A model generated the notes under the pieces. The model did not search any database. It saw nothing but the letters and a program-made list of their open reading frames with translations, and had not been told where the DNA came from. Made by a program: the position numbers and the translations under genes. Source: Chiua virens (Eukaryota; Basidiomycota; Agaricomycetes; Boletales; Boletaceae). Taken from it: DNA of 64,000 nt. The DNA is taken from assembly GCA_019787685.1 (NCBI GenBank), contig JAHNUO010000043.1, positions 1-64,000 of the forward strand. Direction: 5' to 3'. Positions 1 through 11,326 of the stretch are shown here, piece by piece (within the stretch, counting starts at the first letter, position 1; every line of letters begins with the position of its first letter).

Positions 1-415
1 TTCCTCCTTCACGCTGGCGACTAGGCAACGATCAATATACGACGATCCTCTCGTGAAGGATGCACACCTCACCCAGGTGAAAGTCGCTCAGCGAGGTCAA
101 AGACCTCCTTCAACTTGTCGCAAGTCTTGGCCAACAGGTGTTCTTGCATGCACAGAAAATTCCACGGATGCCCGATAGATTCTAGTTTGCATTGTCGCCC
201 GTATGTTGCGAGTTCGTCCCAGCTCTTAGGTCCAAAGAAGCGTCTGCTATTGCAACGCGTTTTTCGAACCTGTCGTGTGGGACGGTGGTTTCCTCGATCA
301 AGGTTTGTACTTGCTCGCCTTCCTTCGCTATTTCTGCTAGCAACGCCTTCGAACTCTGGTGGTGTTTCTCGGTATCATCGATTGCTGCGCGAAGGGTCTC
401 GATTGCTGCCGACAT
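1..415 (-). pseudogene. Gene A, copy 1: small helical protein, frameshifted and cut by window edge
   Basis: I do not recognise this family. The product starts at 415 with a charged helical, coiled-coil-like N-terminus containing the motif TVPHDRFEKRV, which gene B shares as TVPRDRYEKRV. Compared with intact copy 2 (17145-16503), one base is missing near 237, so the frame shifts after about residue 60 and stops at 182. A second 2-bp loss sits next to the intron donor near position 77. Copy 3 shares the first deletion. Only the first 20 bases of exon 2 are inside the window. Probably a pseudogene of a lineage-specific gene. Confidence 0.6.
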
Positions 416-808
416 GTTGACGGTGGCGAGGTATGGGTTTCGAACGAAGAGATTATTTTGATTATAAAGGGTTTCCGCGATACAACGAAGCTATATGTAC
501 GATAGACGACATGAAGTCGACGTTGTGGTAATGTGGACCAGTGCTTGGTCTATTGTTCTGCAGGTCTGGACTGCACGCGTTGACCATTATTGTCCACTGT
601 GGACTCGTAAAACATGTGGCACCGCTTTTGAGCAAACAAGGTCCACTTTGGCTGGACACTGTTTTCCGATTACGCCTCTTTATCTCTGTCCACCATTCCT
701 TGGGCTCTTGTGGCCTGGACCTGCAGGACGTGTCTATTTCATGGGCGATCGCGTTGTCGCCGTCACCAGACCGGCCCTGCATGGCAAATGCGTCAGCCTG
801 CCCTCAGG

Positions 809-1454
809 CTAGTGAGGACATCGACATTGGCTGTCCGGGCTTGGTACCAGTCCATCAGTGCTTTTGCACTCAGCAAGCCTCGTCGAATCGTGTGATTCCA
901 CAATCGTCGGCTCGGAGGACGATTTAGTTCTATCTGGTATCAAGGTGGTCGCCACAGTGTCGGACATTGGATTCGAGGTGCCGTGCTTGAACTGGGTCCG
1001 AGTCAGGATCCATCGGACGACACTTGGACCAAAAGTACGTTGCTCAACTTGGTCACTAGGCAATAATCGATCAACGACCGAGGCTCTCAAGATGCACACA
1101 GGATTCACTCAAAAATAACAATTGTCCTTTGGTTTGCTTGATGTCCTTTAACTTGTTGAAACACTTGACGGCCAGGTGTTCGTGCATGCACACGAGATTC
1201 CACGGGTTCTGAACACAATCACTCTGGGTACTTTCCGCGAATGCCAGAATTTCGTCCCAGTCCATGTAGTTGAGATATGCGTTTATCGTCTCAACACGCT
1301 TTTCGTACCTGTCGCGGGGGACGGTGGCTTTTTCGATCAAGGTTTGTACTTCCTCGCCTTGATTCGCTATATTCTTTAGCCAAGCCTTCGAAATCTGGAG
1401 ACGTTTCTCGGTATCATCGACTGTTTCGCGAAGTCTGTCGGTTGCTGCCGTCAT
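809..1454 (-). pseudogene. Gene B, copy 1: paralogue of gene A with gene C-like tail, doubtful integrity
   Basis: The start at 1454 opens about 115 residues clearly homologous to gene A (TEKRLQISK, TVPRDRYEKRV, then NPWNLVCMHEHL against HPWNFLCMQEHL in A). A plausible intron with donor GTTATT near 1120 and acceptor TTGCCTAG near 1060 leads into a Ser/Thr-rich stretch ending at 809. Further downstream, in other frames, come remnants resembling gene C: ALMDWYQAR near 870 against VLMDWCRAW, and QGRSGDGDN near 775 against QGRSGDDDE. The frame is therefore probably broken within the tail. Function unknown. The protein is hydrophilic, with no signal peptide or membrane segment. Confidence 0.45.
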
Positions 1455-1775
1455 CGTAACAGTGACGAGGTGTGGCTTTCGTGTGAAGGGATGGTTTTGA
1501 TGGTGAGGGCTTTCCGCGATCCAGCTGGGTTATATGTACGATAGAGACCCACAGCAGGGATGATGTATGTGGCAATGTGGACTAGCATGTGTGGACCTTG
1601 ACTAACTTGACTTATTGTTCTGCAGAGTCCAAGATGGTTCTCATGCCTGCGAATTTCTGTGTTGCATAAGCCGGCTCGCCCTGATTGATTGTTCACTGTA
1701 AGTACTCTTATTGTTTTACAATCCAACAATACAACCGAGTCCCGATAGCGGAAACATGCGCTCTAAGCTGTTTGA

Positions 1776-3154
1776 TCAGATAGGGTTAAGTTTATTTCGG
1801 CGGGACGCTCTTTTCCGATTCACACTTCTGCATCTCTGTCGTGCCATCAGCCATTTCTCCTTGAGTTCTTCCTGCTTGGAGCTGATCCATATGGCCATTT
1901 CGTAGACCATCGTTTCGTCGTCGTCACCAGAGCGACCCTGTGTGGTAACCTCTCTGCTCGAACTCGTTGCTACTATGGATAGCGACCTGTCCAAGTCGAC
2001 AAGTTCCACACCAGGTGTCAAGGTCAACGCACAATCAGTACCGACCGTCGATGCTTGTGCAGATGAGGTAGCTTCAGGCTCAGTCCCAGTTCCGAGCGTT
2101 GCTTCCAGAGGGCACAAAAGGTCGGTCGTCTAGGCTCGGCACCAATCCATCAACACTCGACAAGCTTCGTCAGATCGTGCGATCTGTTCGCGAAACCGGT
2201 ACACGCGGCGGTCCACGATCATCGACACTGACGAAGTCGGTTCGATTGTATTTGGTGTCAAGGCGGTTGTGTCGGAAGTCGGATTCGATGCGTTTTGCTC
2301 CCCTGGGGTATCACCGAGTGTCTCTACATCTGTCCTCGCATTGACTAGAGAGTCGGATAGGATACTTGTACCTCGAGTAGTCGCCCCCGACATTGTCCTC
2401 TCCTTGGATACGCGCGTTTTCTTTGGATCCGAGGGCCGGCCAGGGACGTTTGCCGTGTGTTGGGATCCCAAAACGCCTGTCGCGTTCGCCCCACAAGGAC
2501 AATCGCTTGATAAGCATCGCCTGAAAACGAGAAACATGGAATCCCGAGTCGACGACGTCCCCTGAACTGATCTAGTAGGTACTGTAGTGCGCCTGGACTG
2601 GGACTCGGGATCGACGACCTTTGGACCCGAGTACGTTGAGAGTACCCCTTTGATGTCCTTGCTCGAGCCACCCGACAAGGACGCCGTCTCGATGTCACTC
2701 TGAAGGCGTGCTTGCCATTCCACGTGTTGTGATCGTAGATCATCCCCCACCGCGGCGACACAGAGAAAGATCGTTTTGGCCAACTCACTCTTGAACAGCG
2801 TCTCTTGACGCAGTGAACCTGTCCACGCGCGTCATCATGAGCATCAGCGAAGGCGCATAAGCATACGCGGCAAACCCTACCAGGTAATGCGACACGCCGT
2901 CCGAGCGACGCACGCGCGATGTTCAGATGGTTTCCGACATCCCGATAGGACTTGAGGGCTTTACTTGCCGCGCCCGCCAACCCGGTGGCACTGCCTATCT
3001 CGCAGAGGGTGCAAGACCGGCCTTGGCGGATTTTCGAACAGGTGTCTGTTGGGTGACATTCACGGATGTCCTCGAGGCTGGATAAGAGGTCGATCGCGTA
3101 TTCTTGGTGCCCTTCGAGAAGATTCTCGCAGGCGACGAGTTCTCTGAGGGACAT
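1776..3154 (-). pseudogene. Gene C, copy 1: lineage-specific protein with nonsense codon
   Basis: Unrecognised family. Exon 1 is 3154-2881. A 62-bp intron (2880-2819, GTAGGG to GACAG) joins it in frame to exon 2, giving LPG-SLRQETLFKSELAKT across the junction. The product has a Cys-rich helical N-terminus (CHPTDTCSKI, CTLCEIG), then a long low-complexity Ser/Thr tail and the charged C-terminal motif QGRSGDDDE followed by KQEELKEKW. In this copy the Trp codon of CRAWTTD is TAG at about 2132-2130, removing roughly the last 118 residues. Copies 2 and 3 keep Trp here but are broken elsewhere. Confidence 0.55.
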
Positions 3155-3735
3155 GGTCGACTTTGGGGGTGCTCCATGCATGGTTCAACAGAGAAAAAAC
3201 GAGTGTTGGTAGGAAGGTCCTGTAGGCGTCCGTATTTTGTAGCATTTGGAGGCTGACATGTCGATTAATGGTGTTATCAGTGAGAGAACTGGCTTCCCAC
3301 GCCGACAGTGGAGTAGTTAAAATCATCCGTCGTGATCGTGGGGGTTAAGCGTTTGAAATTTGAACAATCATGCAAACGTACCTTTACCTTGAAAGGTACC
3401 TACTCGATGGCTGCCGCCAGAGTCGGCGCTCGCCTCATGCAAGCAGTGACTCGGAAGCTGGCAATCCAACTTGACAAGATCTCATTCGGACCTCCGTGAC
3501 AGAAGACAACACTGGTACTGTCATCGGATACCGTACGGCACCGATGTGGAAGCTGCGGTCCATACTAGACTGTCGGACTGCGTTAGCGCGGCCCTTCGCC
3601 GCAAAGGTATGGTACTGTCTCTCTGAGTAAGCCTCTGATGGGTACTATCTCGGACGCTCATCGCCTCCCCGAGGCTGGGGCTACATAGTATAAATTTCTG
3701 ATCAAAAACCTATCCCTGCTCTACATCTCAGCCTT
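3155..3735. other. Intergenic region between divergent genes C and questin oxidase
   Basis: About 580 bp separate the start of gene C (-) from the start of the questin oxidase gene (+), so it should hold both promoters. The only clear element is the TATA-like box at 3689-3695. No open reading frame is conserved in frame across the three copies. Confidence 0.6.
3689..3695 (+). promoter_or_regulatory. TATA box of questin oxidase gene, copy 1
   Basis: TATAAAT lies 47 bases upstream of the ATG at 3736. It is conserved at 20395 in copy 2 and 37274 in copy 3 at nearly the same distance. Position and conservation support a core promoter; transcription has not been tested. Confidence 0.55.
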
Positions 3736-5615
3736 ATGACTACTTCCGCACCACCCACCGTTGTCATACCTGCGACCCCATCTTCGCGTGAGATTCTCGT
3801 CCGCCTCTTTCCTGGCGTCAAGCCCCCGCCGTCACTCCTCGCACCTGGCCGTGTGCCCAACTGTGGACCCGAGGCTACGGCTGCGCTGCTTAAAGCGCTC
3901 AGGATAACCACAAGCGGAGCCATGTCTTTTTCAACGAGTTCAGTTTCCACAAGTATGTCTCTACCCTTGCTCGGTCGCGGCCGTTTGGTTGATGCTCTTC
4001 ACAGCCACTCAGTCCACCACTTGCTCGCCATATATGCCCTTGGTGCCTCGGCGCCCGTGATAAACGCTGCCTACGAGGATACCCATCTCGACCACCTGCG
4101 CGTCGCGTTTGTCGCCCCAAACAAGGTGACCACTACAGACGATACCTTTACGGATTACCTCGGGAACGACCAGTATGTATTTGGGTGTTCCATGCCGGTT
4201 TTTCTCGTTGACGCTCGCGGTCTAGCTACTACAATGCCTACCTCGATTACTTCCATCGGGTTGTGCTCCAGCCCGGTGTCAATATTTCAGACATACTTGA
4301 GAAATACATCTTTTCCTCGCACTACAATGTCCGCATGCCAAAGCAGGGGACCGAGCAACCCAAGATGCTTCATAGATTCCTCGAGATTCTCATCCACCCT
4401 ATCATTCATGTCGGCTACGGTGCCGAGTTTGGCATAATGGGTCTCATCGCCGAAGGTGAGTAGTGCGGAAGGCTTCCGTACATAGGTTAATCCTCACTTT
4501 GTTGATTTGTAGGTCTCGCATGGACGTCAGTGCACGCTGCTGGCGCTACTACCCCCATTACTCGTCTTCTCTTCACCCAACGCACGACTCCCATCTCTGA
4601 ATTGGAGAAGCAAGGCAAGTGGTTTTTCCTGTTATCGCTTGTGCATGACTGATGCCTATGGATAGAGCCAGAGTGGATGCCAAAAGCAGGGTCGCGCTTG
4701 CGAACGTTGAGAATTTTGACACTCATGCTTCGTGACCCTCGTTTCTTTGGAAACAGGACCCTTGACAAGCACGAATTCGCTGCGATGCTCGAGTCACATG
4801 GGGAAATCTTCGTCAAATACGGTGAGCTCTGGGACTGTCAAATCGAAACACAAGAAGATCTCGAAGCACGTATGGAGGAGCTCATTTGGGCTGCGACGCT
4901 CATGTATGGCGTCGGAAGCTGGGACGGAAACGAGGCTGAATATCGTGCTGATTTCTTCACGTAAGCGTAGCCATGATAGACTTGCACATAGCTGATCGTT
5001 CTCATCAGCGCACATATCGTGACATCTGTGCTGTTCATTCCCACGATCTGTGCATACCTCTCCCGTGAATCCCAAAGGAAGCTGCTTCGGGCACACTTTT
5101 TGACGAGCATCACCTGGTGGGTCGTCCGTGGCCGTCCGAGTTTCGCCCTGAAGGATTTCACCTCTCGACCGCTCCCGCCCGTTCCGAATGTACCCTCTTC
5201 CAAGTATTCCAACACGCTCCCAGGCACTCTGCCGACCCCTGCCACATGTGCACTCTCTTCGACGACACCCTACGCCGGCAACGCGAACCCATGGTATGCC
5301 ATCCTCGCGGACGCACTCGTCCACCCCAACGAGCACCTCTGCAAAGTGTAACGTGCGTTGGCGCACTTCAACCTCCTGTATAGACATCGCGAGGCAGGAT
5401 TTGTCCTTGAGTCCCTCTCTAAGGACGGCGTGGACGTGAACCCCGAGTATGGGTACCTGGATGGGTCTGTGTTTTTGCGTACGGCGTGGTTGACCGCGTC
5501 GGCGCTTGGATGGGTGACCCACGGGGAGGAAAACACGGGCGCATGGAATTACCAAGAGTTCCAAAAGGCAGCTTTGGAGGAACTGGAACTCATGAAGGGT
5601 CAGGGGAGGGCGTAG
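3736..5615 (+). pseudogene. Questin oxidase-like (DUF4243/AflY family), copy 1, broken
   Basis: Six exons can be followed by comparison with copy 2. The product resembles questin oxidase/AflY-like Baeyer-Villiger-type oxygenases, which cleave anthraquinone or related polyketide rings. Signs are the conserved HSVHHLLAIYALGA, TDYLGND, HPIIHVGYGAEFG and YGVGSWDGNEAEYRADFF blocks. Two lesions are visible. One G is missing from the Arg-Asp codons near 3902 (aggat against agggat in copy 2), and a Gln codon is TAA at 5349-5351, removing about the last 88 residues. Both recur in copy 3. The gene converges on NLR1. Family assignment rests on recognition of motifs, not on a search. Confidence 0.75.
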
Positions 5616-6012
5616 GCGGCACGCGTAAACCTTGCATCCATTGTAAAACATATTGACAAACTAACACCCCGCTCACGAAAATATCTGTATGCAAATTGTA
5701 CGCAATATATGGTGAATATTTGAATATTTGACGGTCTGTCGATTGTACAGTATGCGTGTAATTTCAGTGTACACCGGAAAATGTGGTCTAAGTAAGGAGT
5801 TCAAATCCACTGCGCAATCATCATAGTCATTATTTTGCATCAGGAATGGATGTGATTGTTTGTGAGGCCCTGTTGAAAGCATATTGAGTTTCCTCCGACA
5901 ATCCAAGTCATCCAGGTGTGACAAAGATACCAAGAGTCATATCCGAGTCTATTATCATGACCAAAAGAAGGATGTAGGATAGAAAAATTACTTGGAAATA
6001 GGGAAATACTAT
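5616..6012. other. Convergent 3' intergenic region, copy 1
   Basis: AT-rich DNA between the 3' ends of the questin oxidase gene (+) and NLR1 (-). It should carry both 3' UTRs and polyadenylation signals. No gene is seen. Confidence 0.6.
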
Positions 6013-9000
6013 TCATGACTTCCAACAAGTAATCCATGACTCTCCAGATAATGAACTATCAATATCAACTTGGAATGCTCCATGAGGAGATATAACCAAG
6101 GAAAGAGGAGGAAGATAAAAGGAACCAAATCTGAGCCAAGGAGCAACCCAACCATAACAAAGATCATGGGAAAAAATCCAGCCATCATGATTGAGAAACT
6201 GACCAAAAGAAAGAAGTTGATGTACCCTCCACACTTTGATAGACTTGTCAGCAGACCCAGAGATAATATGGTCACCATTGGGTGAAAAGGACACTGAGCA
6301 GATATAGGAACCACCATGGCCCTGGAAGGGACCTGCTATAAGGTGACCAGTGGCTGCATCCCAAATCCTGACAGTGCCATCATTAGAGCCAGAGACAATG
6401 TTCTTTCCGTCAGGTGAATAGCCAACAGATGTGACCCAAGATGTGTGCCCCTGGAATGGACTTCCTATGGGCTGACCAGTGGCTGCATCCCAGATCCTGA
6501 TGGTCCTGTCATGAGAGCCAGAGACAATGTTCTTTCCATCAGGTGAATAGCCAACAGATGTGACCCAAGATGTGTGCCCCTGGAATGGACTTCCTATGGG
6601 CTGACCAGTGGCTGCATCCCAGATCCTGATGGTCCTGTCATGAGAGCCAGAGACAATGTTCTTTCCATCAGGTGAATAGCCAACAGATATGACCCAAGAT
6701 GTGTGCCCCTGGAATGGACTTCCTATGGGCTGACCAGTGGCTGCATCCCAGATCCTGATGGTGTTGTCACAAGAGCCAGAGACAATGTTCTTTCCATCAG
6801 GTGAATAGCCAACAGATCTGACATAATGTGTGTGCCCCTGGAATGGACTTCCTATGGGCTGACCAGTGGCTGCATCCCAGATCCTGATGGTGTTGTCATG
6901 AGAGCCAGAGACAATGTTCTTTCCATCAGGTGAATAGCCAACAGATCTGACCACAGATGTGTGCCCCTGGAATGGACTTCCTATGGGCTGACCAGTGGCT
7001 GCATCCCAGATCCTGATGGTGTTGTCACAAGAGCCAGAGACAATGTTCTTTCCATCAGGTGAATAGCCAACAGATGTGACATAATGTGTGTGCCCTTGGA
7101 ATGGACTTCCTATGGGCTGACCAGTGGCTGCATCCCAGATCCTGATGGTGTTGTCATAAGAGCCAGAGACAATGTTCTTTCCATCAGGTGAATAGCCAAC
7201 AGATGTGACAAAATGTGTGTGCCCCTGGAATGGACTTCCTATGGGCTGACCAGTGGCTGCATCCCAGATCCTGATGGTGTTGTCATAAGAGACAGAGACA
7301 ATGTTCTTTCCATCAGGTGAATAGCCAACAGATGTGACAAAATGTGTGTGCCCCTGGAATGGACTTCCTATGGGCTGACCAGTGGCTGCATCCCAGATCC
7401 TGATGGTGTTGTCATAAGAGCCAGAGACAATGTTCTTTCCATCAGGTGAATAGCCAACAGATGTGACCCAATTTGTGTGCCCCTGGAATGGACTTCCTAT
7501 GGGCTGACCAGTGGCTGCATCCCAGATCCTGATGGTGTTGTCATGAGAGCCAGAGACAATGTTCTTTCCATCAGGTGAATAGCCAACAGATGTGACCCAA
7601 TTTGTGTGCCCCTGGAATGGACTTCCTATGGGCTGACCAGTGGCTGCATCCCAGATCCTGATGGTGTTGTCATGAGAGCCAGAGACAATGTTCTTTCCAT
7701 CAGGTGAATAGCCAACAGATGTGACAGAATATGTGTGCCCCTGGAATGGACTTCCTATGGGCTGACCAGTGGCTGCATCCCAGATCCTGATGGTGTTGTC
7801 ATAAGAGCCAGAGACAATGTTCTTTCCATCAGGTGAATAGCCAACAGATGTGACCCAATCTGTGTGCCCCTGGAATGGACTTCCTATGGGCTGACCAGTG
7901 GCTGCATCCCAGATCCTGATAGTCCCATCTATAGAGCCAGAGATAACATGCCTACAATCTGGTGAATAGCCAACAGAGTTCACAGCACCACTATGTCCAT
8001 GCAGGGTATGAACATCTGCTGGCCAATTGGCTGGATGTCCAGTCCTGATTGAAGCATGCTTCAAAAGTCGGTCAAGCCATAGCTTACAAAGTGGTGAACT
8101 GAGGGGGGTCTGGGGCATGGCTGACAGATATAGATGAGGGGTGGATTGTCTGAGTAGGGGTGAGAACACCTGGATGAATCGGGATCCTTCTGAAGCAAGG
8201 GTGCAAATCTCTGAGTCCTAACACCAAGTGTTTAGCATGTCAACTGGTCTCATTCTTTGATCTTACCTTAGGTTGAGCCCAATGTTGAAGGGCAATGCAT
8301 GCCTGCAGGGCAGAAGAAATGGGAGATGCTGATGAGAGGGAAAGGAGGCTGATGACTTCAAGCCAGTAGGGAAAAAACCTTTTGAAGAACAGTGTGATTT
8401 CAGAATTTAAATCTGAGCTGCAGATGGTATGCTGTAGATGGTCCATCCAGTATAGACAAGAGTATGACAGGTGAGGGGGGATGGCCTCATCCACGCAGCT
8501 GGACAAACCAGAGACTTTGTCATTAAGGATTCGGGAGTCAGCAAGGCCACATATGTTGAACTTGAGCATGCGACACATGCACGCAAGTGATGCTTGTCCA
8601 AGAGTGAGAGAATGCTGGGGTAGGAATGGGACATGGAAAGCTGAACTGCGCTTCCCATCACGTAAGAAGTCATAGAAGGACGCATGAAGTGGCCGGACAG
8701 GCTTCCGGTCATCACAAGCCCCATCTAGCAGGGATGCAAGAGATGAAACTATAGCTCGGACGTCTACTGGGTCATCTATCGGAACGTCTTCCAGAATGTC
8801 CATAGTCATCTTCAGGTGTCCATGCAAGAGATCCGAAAGGCATGGGAGTGGGAGTGGTTCCTTGAGAGCGAGTAAGACGCCCATCACCTCTCGAAACCGA
8901 TCTTGTTCAGGTGCCGATTTGAATAGCTGTAGTAGCACGGTCTTGTATAGTTCATCCAATGGGTACCCAGCTTCAGTCCGGCGGGTCTTCAACAGTAGTC

Positions 9001-11326
9001 CGAGTCGGGCAGATCGTCTGAGTCCAATTGACCCAAACCCCTGAATGAACTTGCATGCAGTAGCCGCCCACTGGAAGAGATGTTGGGAATGATGGACAAG
9101 TAGTCGACACCAGTCCTGGTTCGACAAGTCGAGTTCCGAGGACCATTCACCGAGAGAATGTCGGATAAACTTCTCAATGTCTTCGTCGACCATTTGCTCT
9201 GAGATATCACTCATGTGTTTGTGGACCAAGCGGGGACCCGGCGGGAGCTTGGCAAGAATGTCACTTTCGGGGCGAGTCGTGATCAGGAAGCGCAGGTTGA
9301 ATGGGAATGACGTCTCGGTTGCTAGTCTGGAGATGGCAAGTACAAGTTGTTGGCGACTAACCTGGTCACCGCACTCGTCAAGGGCATCGATGACGACCAC
9401 TAGAGGGCCGATAGCCTGGATGTGCTTGCTAGGCTCCATGATGAGTCGTTCCAACTGCTCTGTGGGTACTTCCGACGTGCGAAGTGATCGACTTTCCCCC
9501 ACGACCTTCCACAAGGCGGACTTGTACTCAGCATTGTGGTCGCAGAGGTCCCGTGCAACAGTACTAAACAAATTCGTCGGGTTCCGGCGAGCGACGTCTG
9601 TCCTTGCGAAACAGTACGACGAGACGAGCCTCTTCTGTCCCTCAAACCATCGCGCAATCGAATGAGCCACCGCAGACTTGCCCGATCCTGCGAAACCGGT
9701 GAGAAGACACACTCGTGGAGCATCCTCTGCGGGATTGCTAAGGATCTCACGAAGTTCCCGTAACAAATCGTCCCGGGTCCCTGTAAGACAACCCTTGTCC
9801 TGATCGTGCCTGGCGCCCTTGGCATAAGGCATGTCGTCCAGGTCCTTGTCCTCCACTGCGAACCATATATATGAACGTCCGACTGCAAATCAATGGAGTA
9901 AAGCTTACCGGTGTGCTCGATCGCGTTCATCATACGAACGACTGTGATTCCAGTCTGTAGTCCAACTCCCCGCAAGAAGGCATCTCTGAGTTCTTGAAGC
10001 CTTCTCTGGTAATCGGTGATCTTGGAATTGATATCCGACAATGTGTACCTCGCCAGACGGGTCACTGCGCAAGGCGGTGAATGGGGATGAACACGAAGTA
10101 GTGGATTATCTTACCGAAGCCTTTGTGCTCGGCGTAGTCGCGAATAAAATAGGCGCACTCCATCACCTGTTGGGTCAAGAGCTTAAGAGGCTCCACGTGT
10201 GCCTTGTCTGCCTTCAAGGGATCTGCGTCGTGAACGAATGCTAAAACGTCGCTCATGGTGCCCGCTAAGCGAGTGATCTGCTCGTCGCGATCGTTCTGAT
10301 TTACGAGAACCTGTGTCAAATGTCGCGGCCATCAGGAACAGCACGAGAATACAACATGAGACAAACCAGACCTTGTGTGCAGCTGAGATAACAGACCAGG
10401 CGAGCGAAGTATATGGGTGAATCTACGTGGCAATGAGAAGAAGAGCGGGTAGCGACAAAGTAGTAAGTACCTCTGCGATGCCAGTTACAATCTGGTCAAA
10501 GAGTTTTATCCTCTTCAATAGAACATCCCATGTGGTCGCAAACGTCTGTGCGCTGTTCACAACTTGCGTGACTGTATCGACCGCCGAACTCAGGTGGTCG
10601 ACCACGAGGGGAGTGGGACCCATCGCTTCGACTGCTTGTTTCGCCGTATCGACGGCATCCGCAACCTGACGCTCGTCCGCTTCAAGGGGTTGGCAAGGGA
10701 CGGATGTGAACGTAAATTTCAGTGTGAAATTGGGCCTGGAAGAAATAGCGGTCTTAGAAGGGTCCATAAGGAGAGGTTCTTCGAACACTGAACAAGACTG
10801 TTGTCAGTAGAAAGTGCAATAGGAATTCATCACACCTTTGTTTTTCAACTTCGACATCATTTCCCCGATCGTATAGGTCAGACTTGCAACGGCTTCATCC
10901 TGTTGACCCGGCATGCGGTGGGTCCGGTAAACCTTGGCAACCAGGACAGATGCATCATCTCCACGACTGAGACCATTCACTGAGTTCTCTCACATATATC
11001 AAAGTAAGTCTACTCACAAAGATATTTCTTCGTTCCATAAAATACCATTCTTGTTCTGCTTCATCTTTTTCGTCGTTCGCAACGTATTGCCTAATGAGAA
11101 TTTAATGTAGTATTGCCTTGGCAAAGCAAATCGGGGATTTGATCCACTGGCAGTACGAAGTTCGATGTCTGCAAGAAGAGAAATTCGTACGGAACGGTTT
11201 CCAGAGTTACAATCCGAGTCTCCCACCTGTGATAGTAATGGATTGTGCCCTGGACCCACGATGAGCGAGTCAGCACAACAAATACATTCAGGCAATTATG
11301 CATAGTACATACGTGGTTGGATTCAT
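6013..11326 (-). CDS. NLR1: C2-like / helical / NACHT / 14x WD40 STAND receptor
   Basis: Splicing by eye gives ten exons: 11326-11313, 11249-11227, 11168-11018, 10966-10836, 10787-10471, 10422-10372, 10310-10115, 10064-9909, 9855-8267 and 8217-6013. They total 4833 nt, exactly 1611 codons with the stop. The N-terminus (about 1-110) looks like a C2 domain (SITITDIELR, KNGILWNEE, QQDEA). A helical linker follows, with IHPYTSLAWSVISAAHKV. The NACHT domain has Walker A GFAGSGKS near 400 and Walker B VVVIDALDECG near 500. Fourteen WD40 repeats of 43 residues fill about 950-1552, and a 58-residue tail closes the protein. This is the layout of fungal STAND receptors such as HET-E, which trigger incompatibility or defence on ligand binding. 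The ligand is unknown. Expected cytosolic. The frame is intact. Confidence 0.9.
6193..7998 (-). repeat. WD40 array of NLR1, 14 units of about 129 bp
   Basis: Fourteen direct 43-codon repeats with near-identical DNA. The consensus runs from GHT..V to GQPIGSPFQ and includes SPDGKNIVSGS and IRIWDAATG. Differences concentrate in codons 4, 5, 7, 23 and 25. For repeats 2-13, codons 4-5 and 23 read DW/Y, YS/H, NW/H, NW/Y, HF/Y, HF/Y, HY/C, SV/H, HY/C, SW/H, SW/H, SW/N. The first and last repeats are diverged caps. Fourteen blades fit two seven-bladed propellers. Confidence 0.93.

Noticed and set aside
4794..5651. Minus-strand frame of 285 codons opposite questin oxidase
   Set aside because: Antisense to exons and introns of a recognised gene, with Arg-rich composition typical of a shadow frame. 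The copy 3 version is truncated.
6070..6285. Plus-strand 71-codon frame at the 3' end of each NLR
   Set aside because: Antisense to the conserved C-terminal tail of the receptor, with no independent support.
6193..7998. Regular 129-bp direct repeats that could be taken for a CRISPR array or satellite
   Set aside because: The repeats are in frame, translate into WD40 blades without stops, and have no distinct spacers.
9177..9665. Plus-strand frame of 162 codons, also at 25875, 42759 and 54297
   Set aside because: It is exactly antisense to the conserved NACHT exon, and its conservation follows from that exon.
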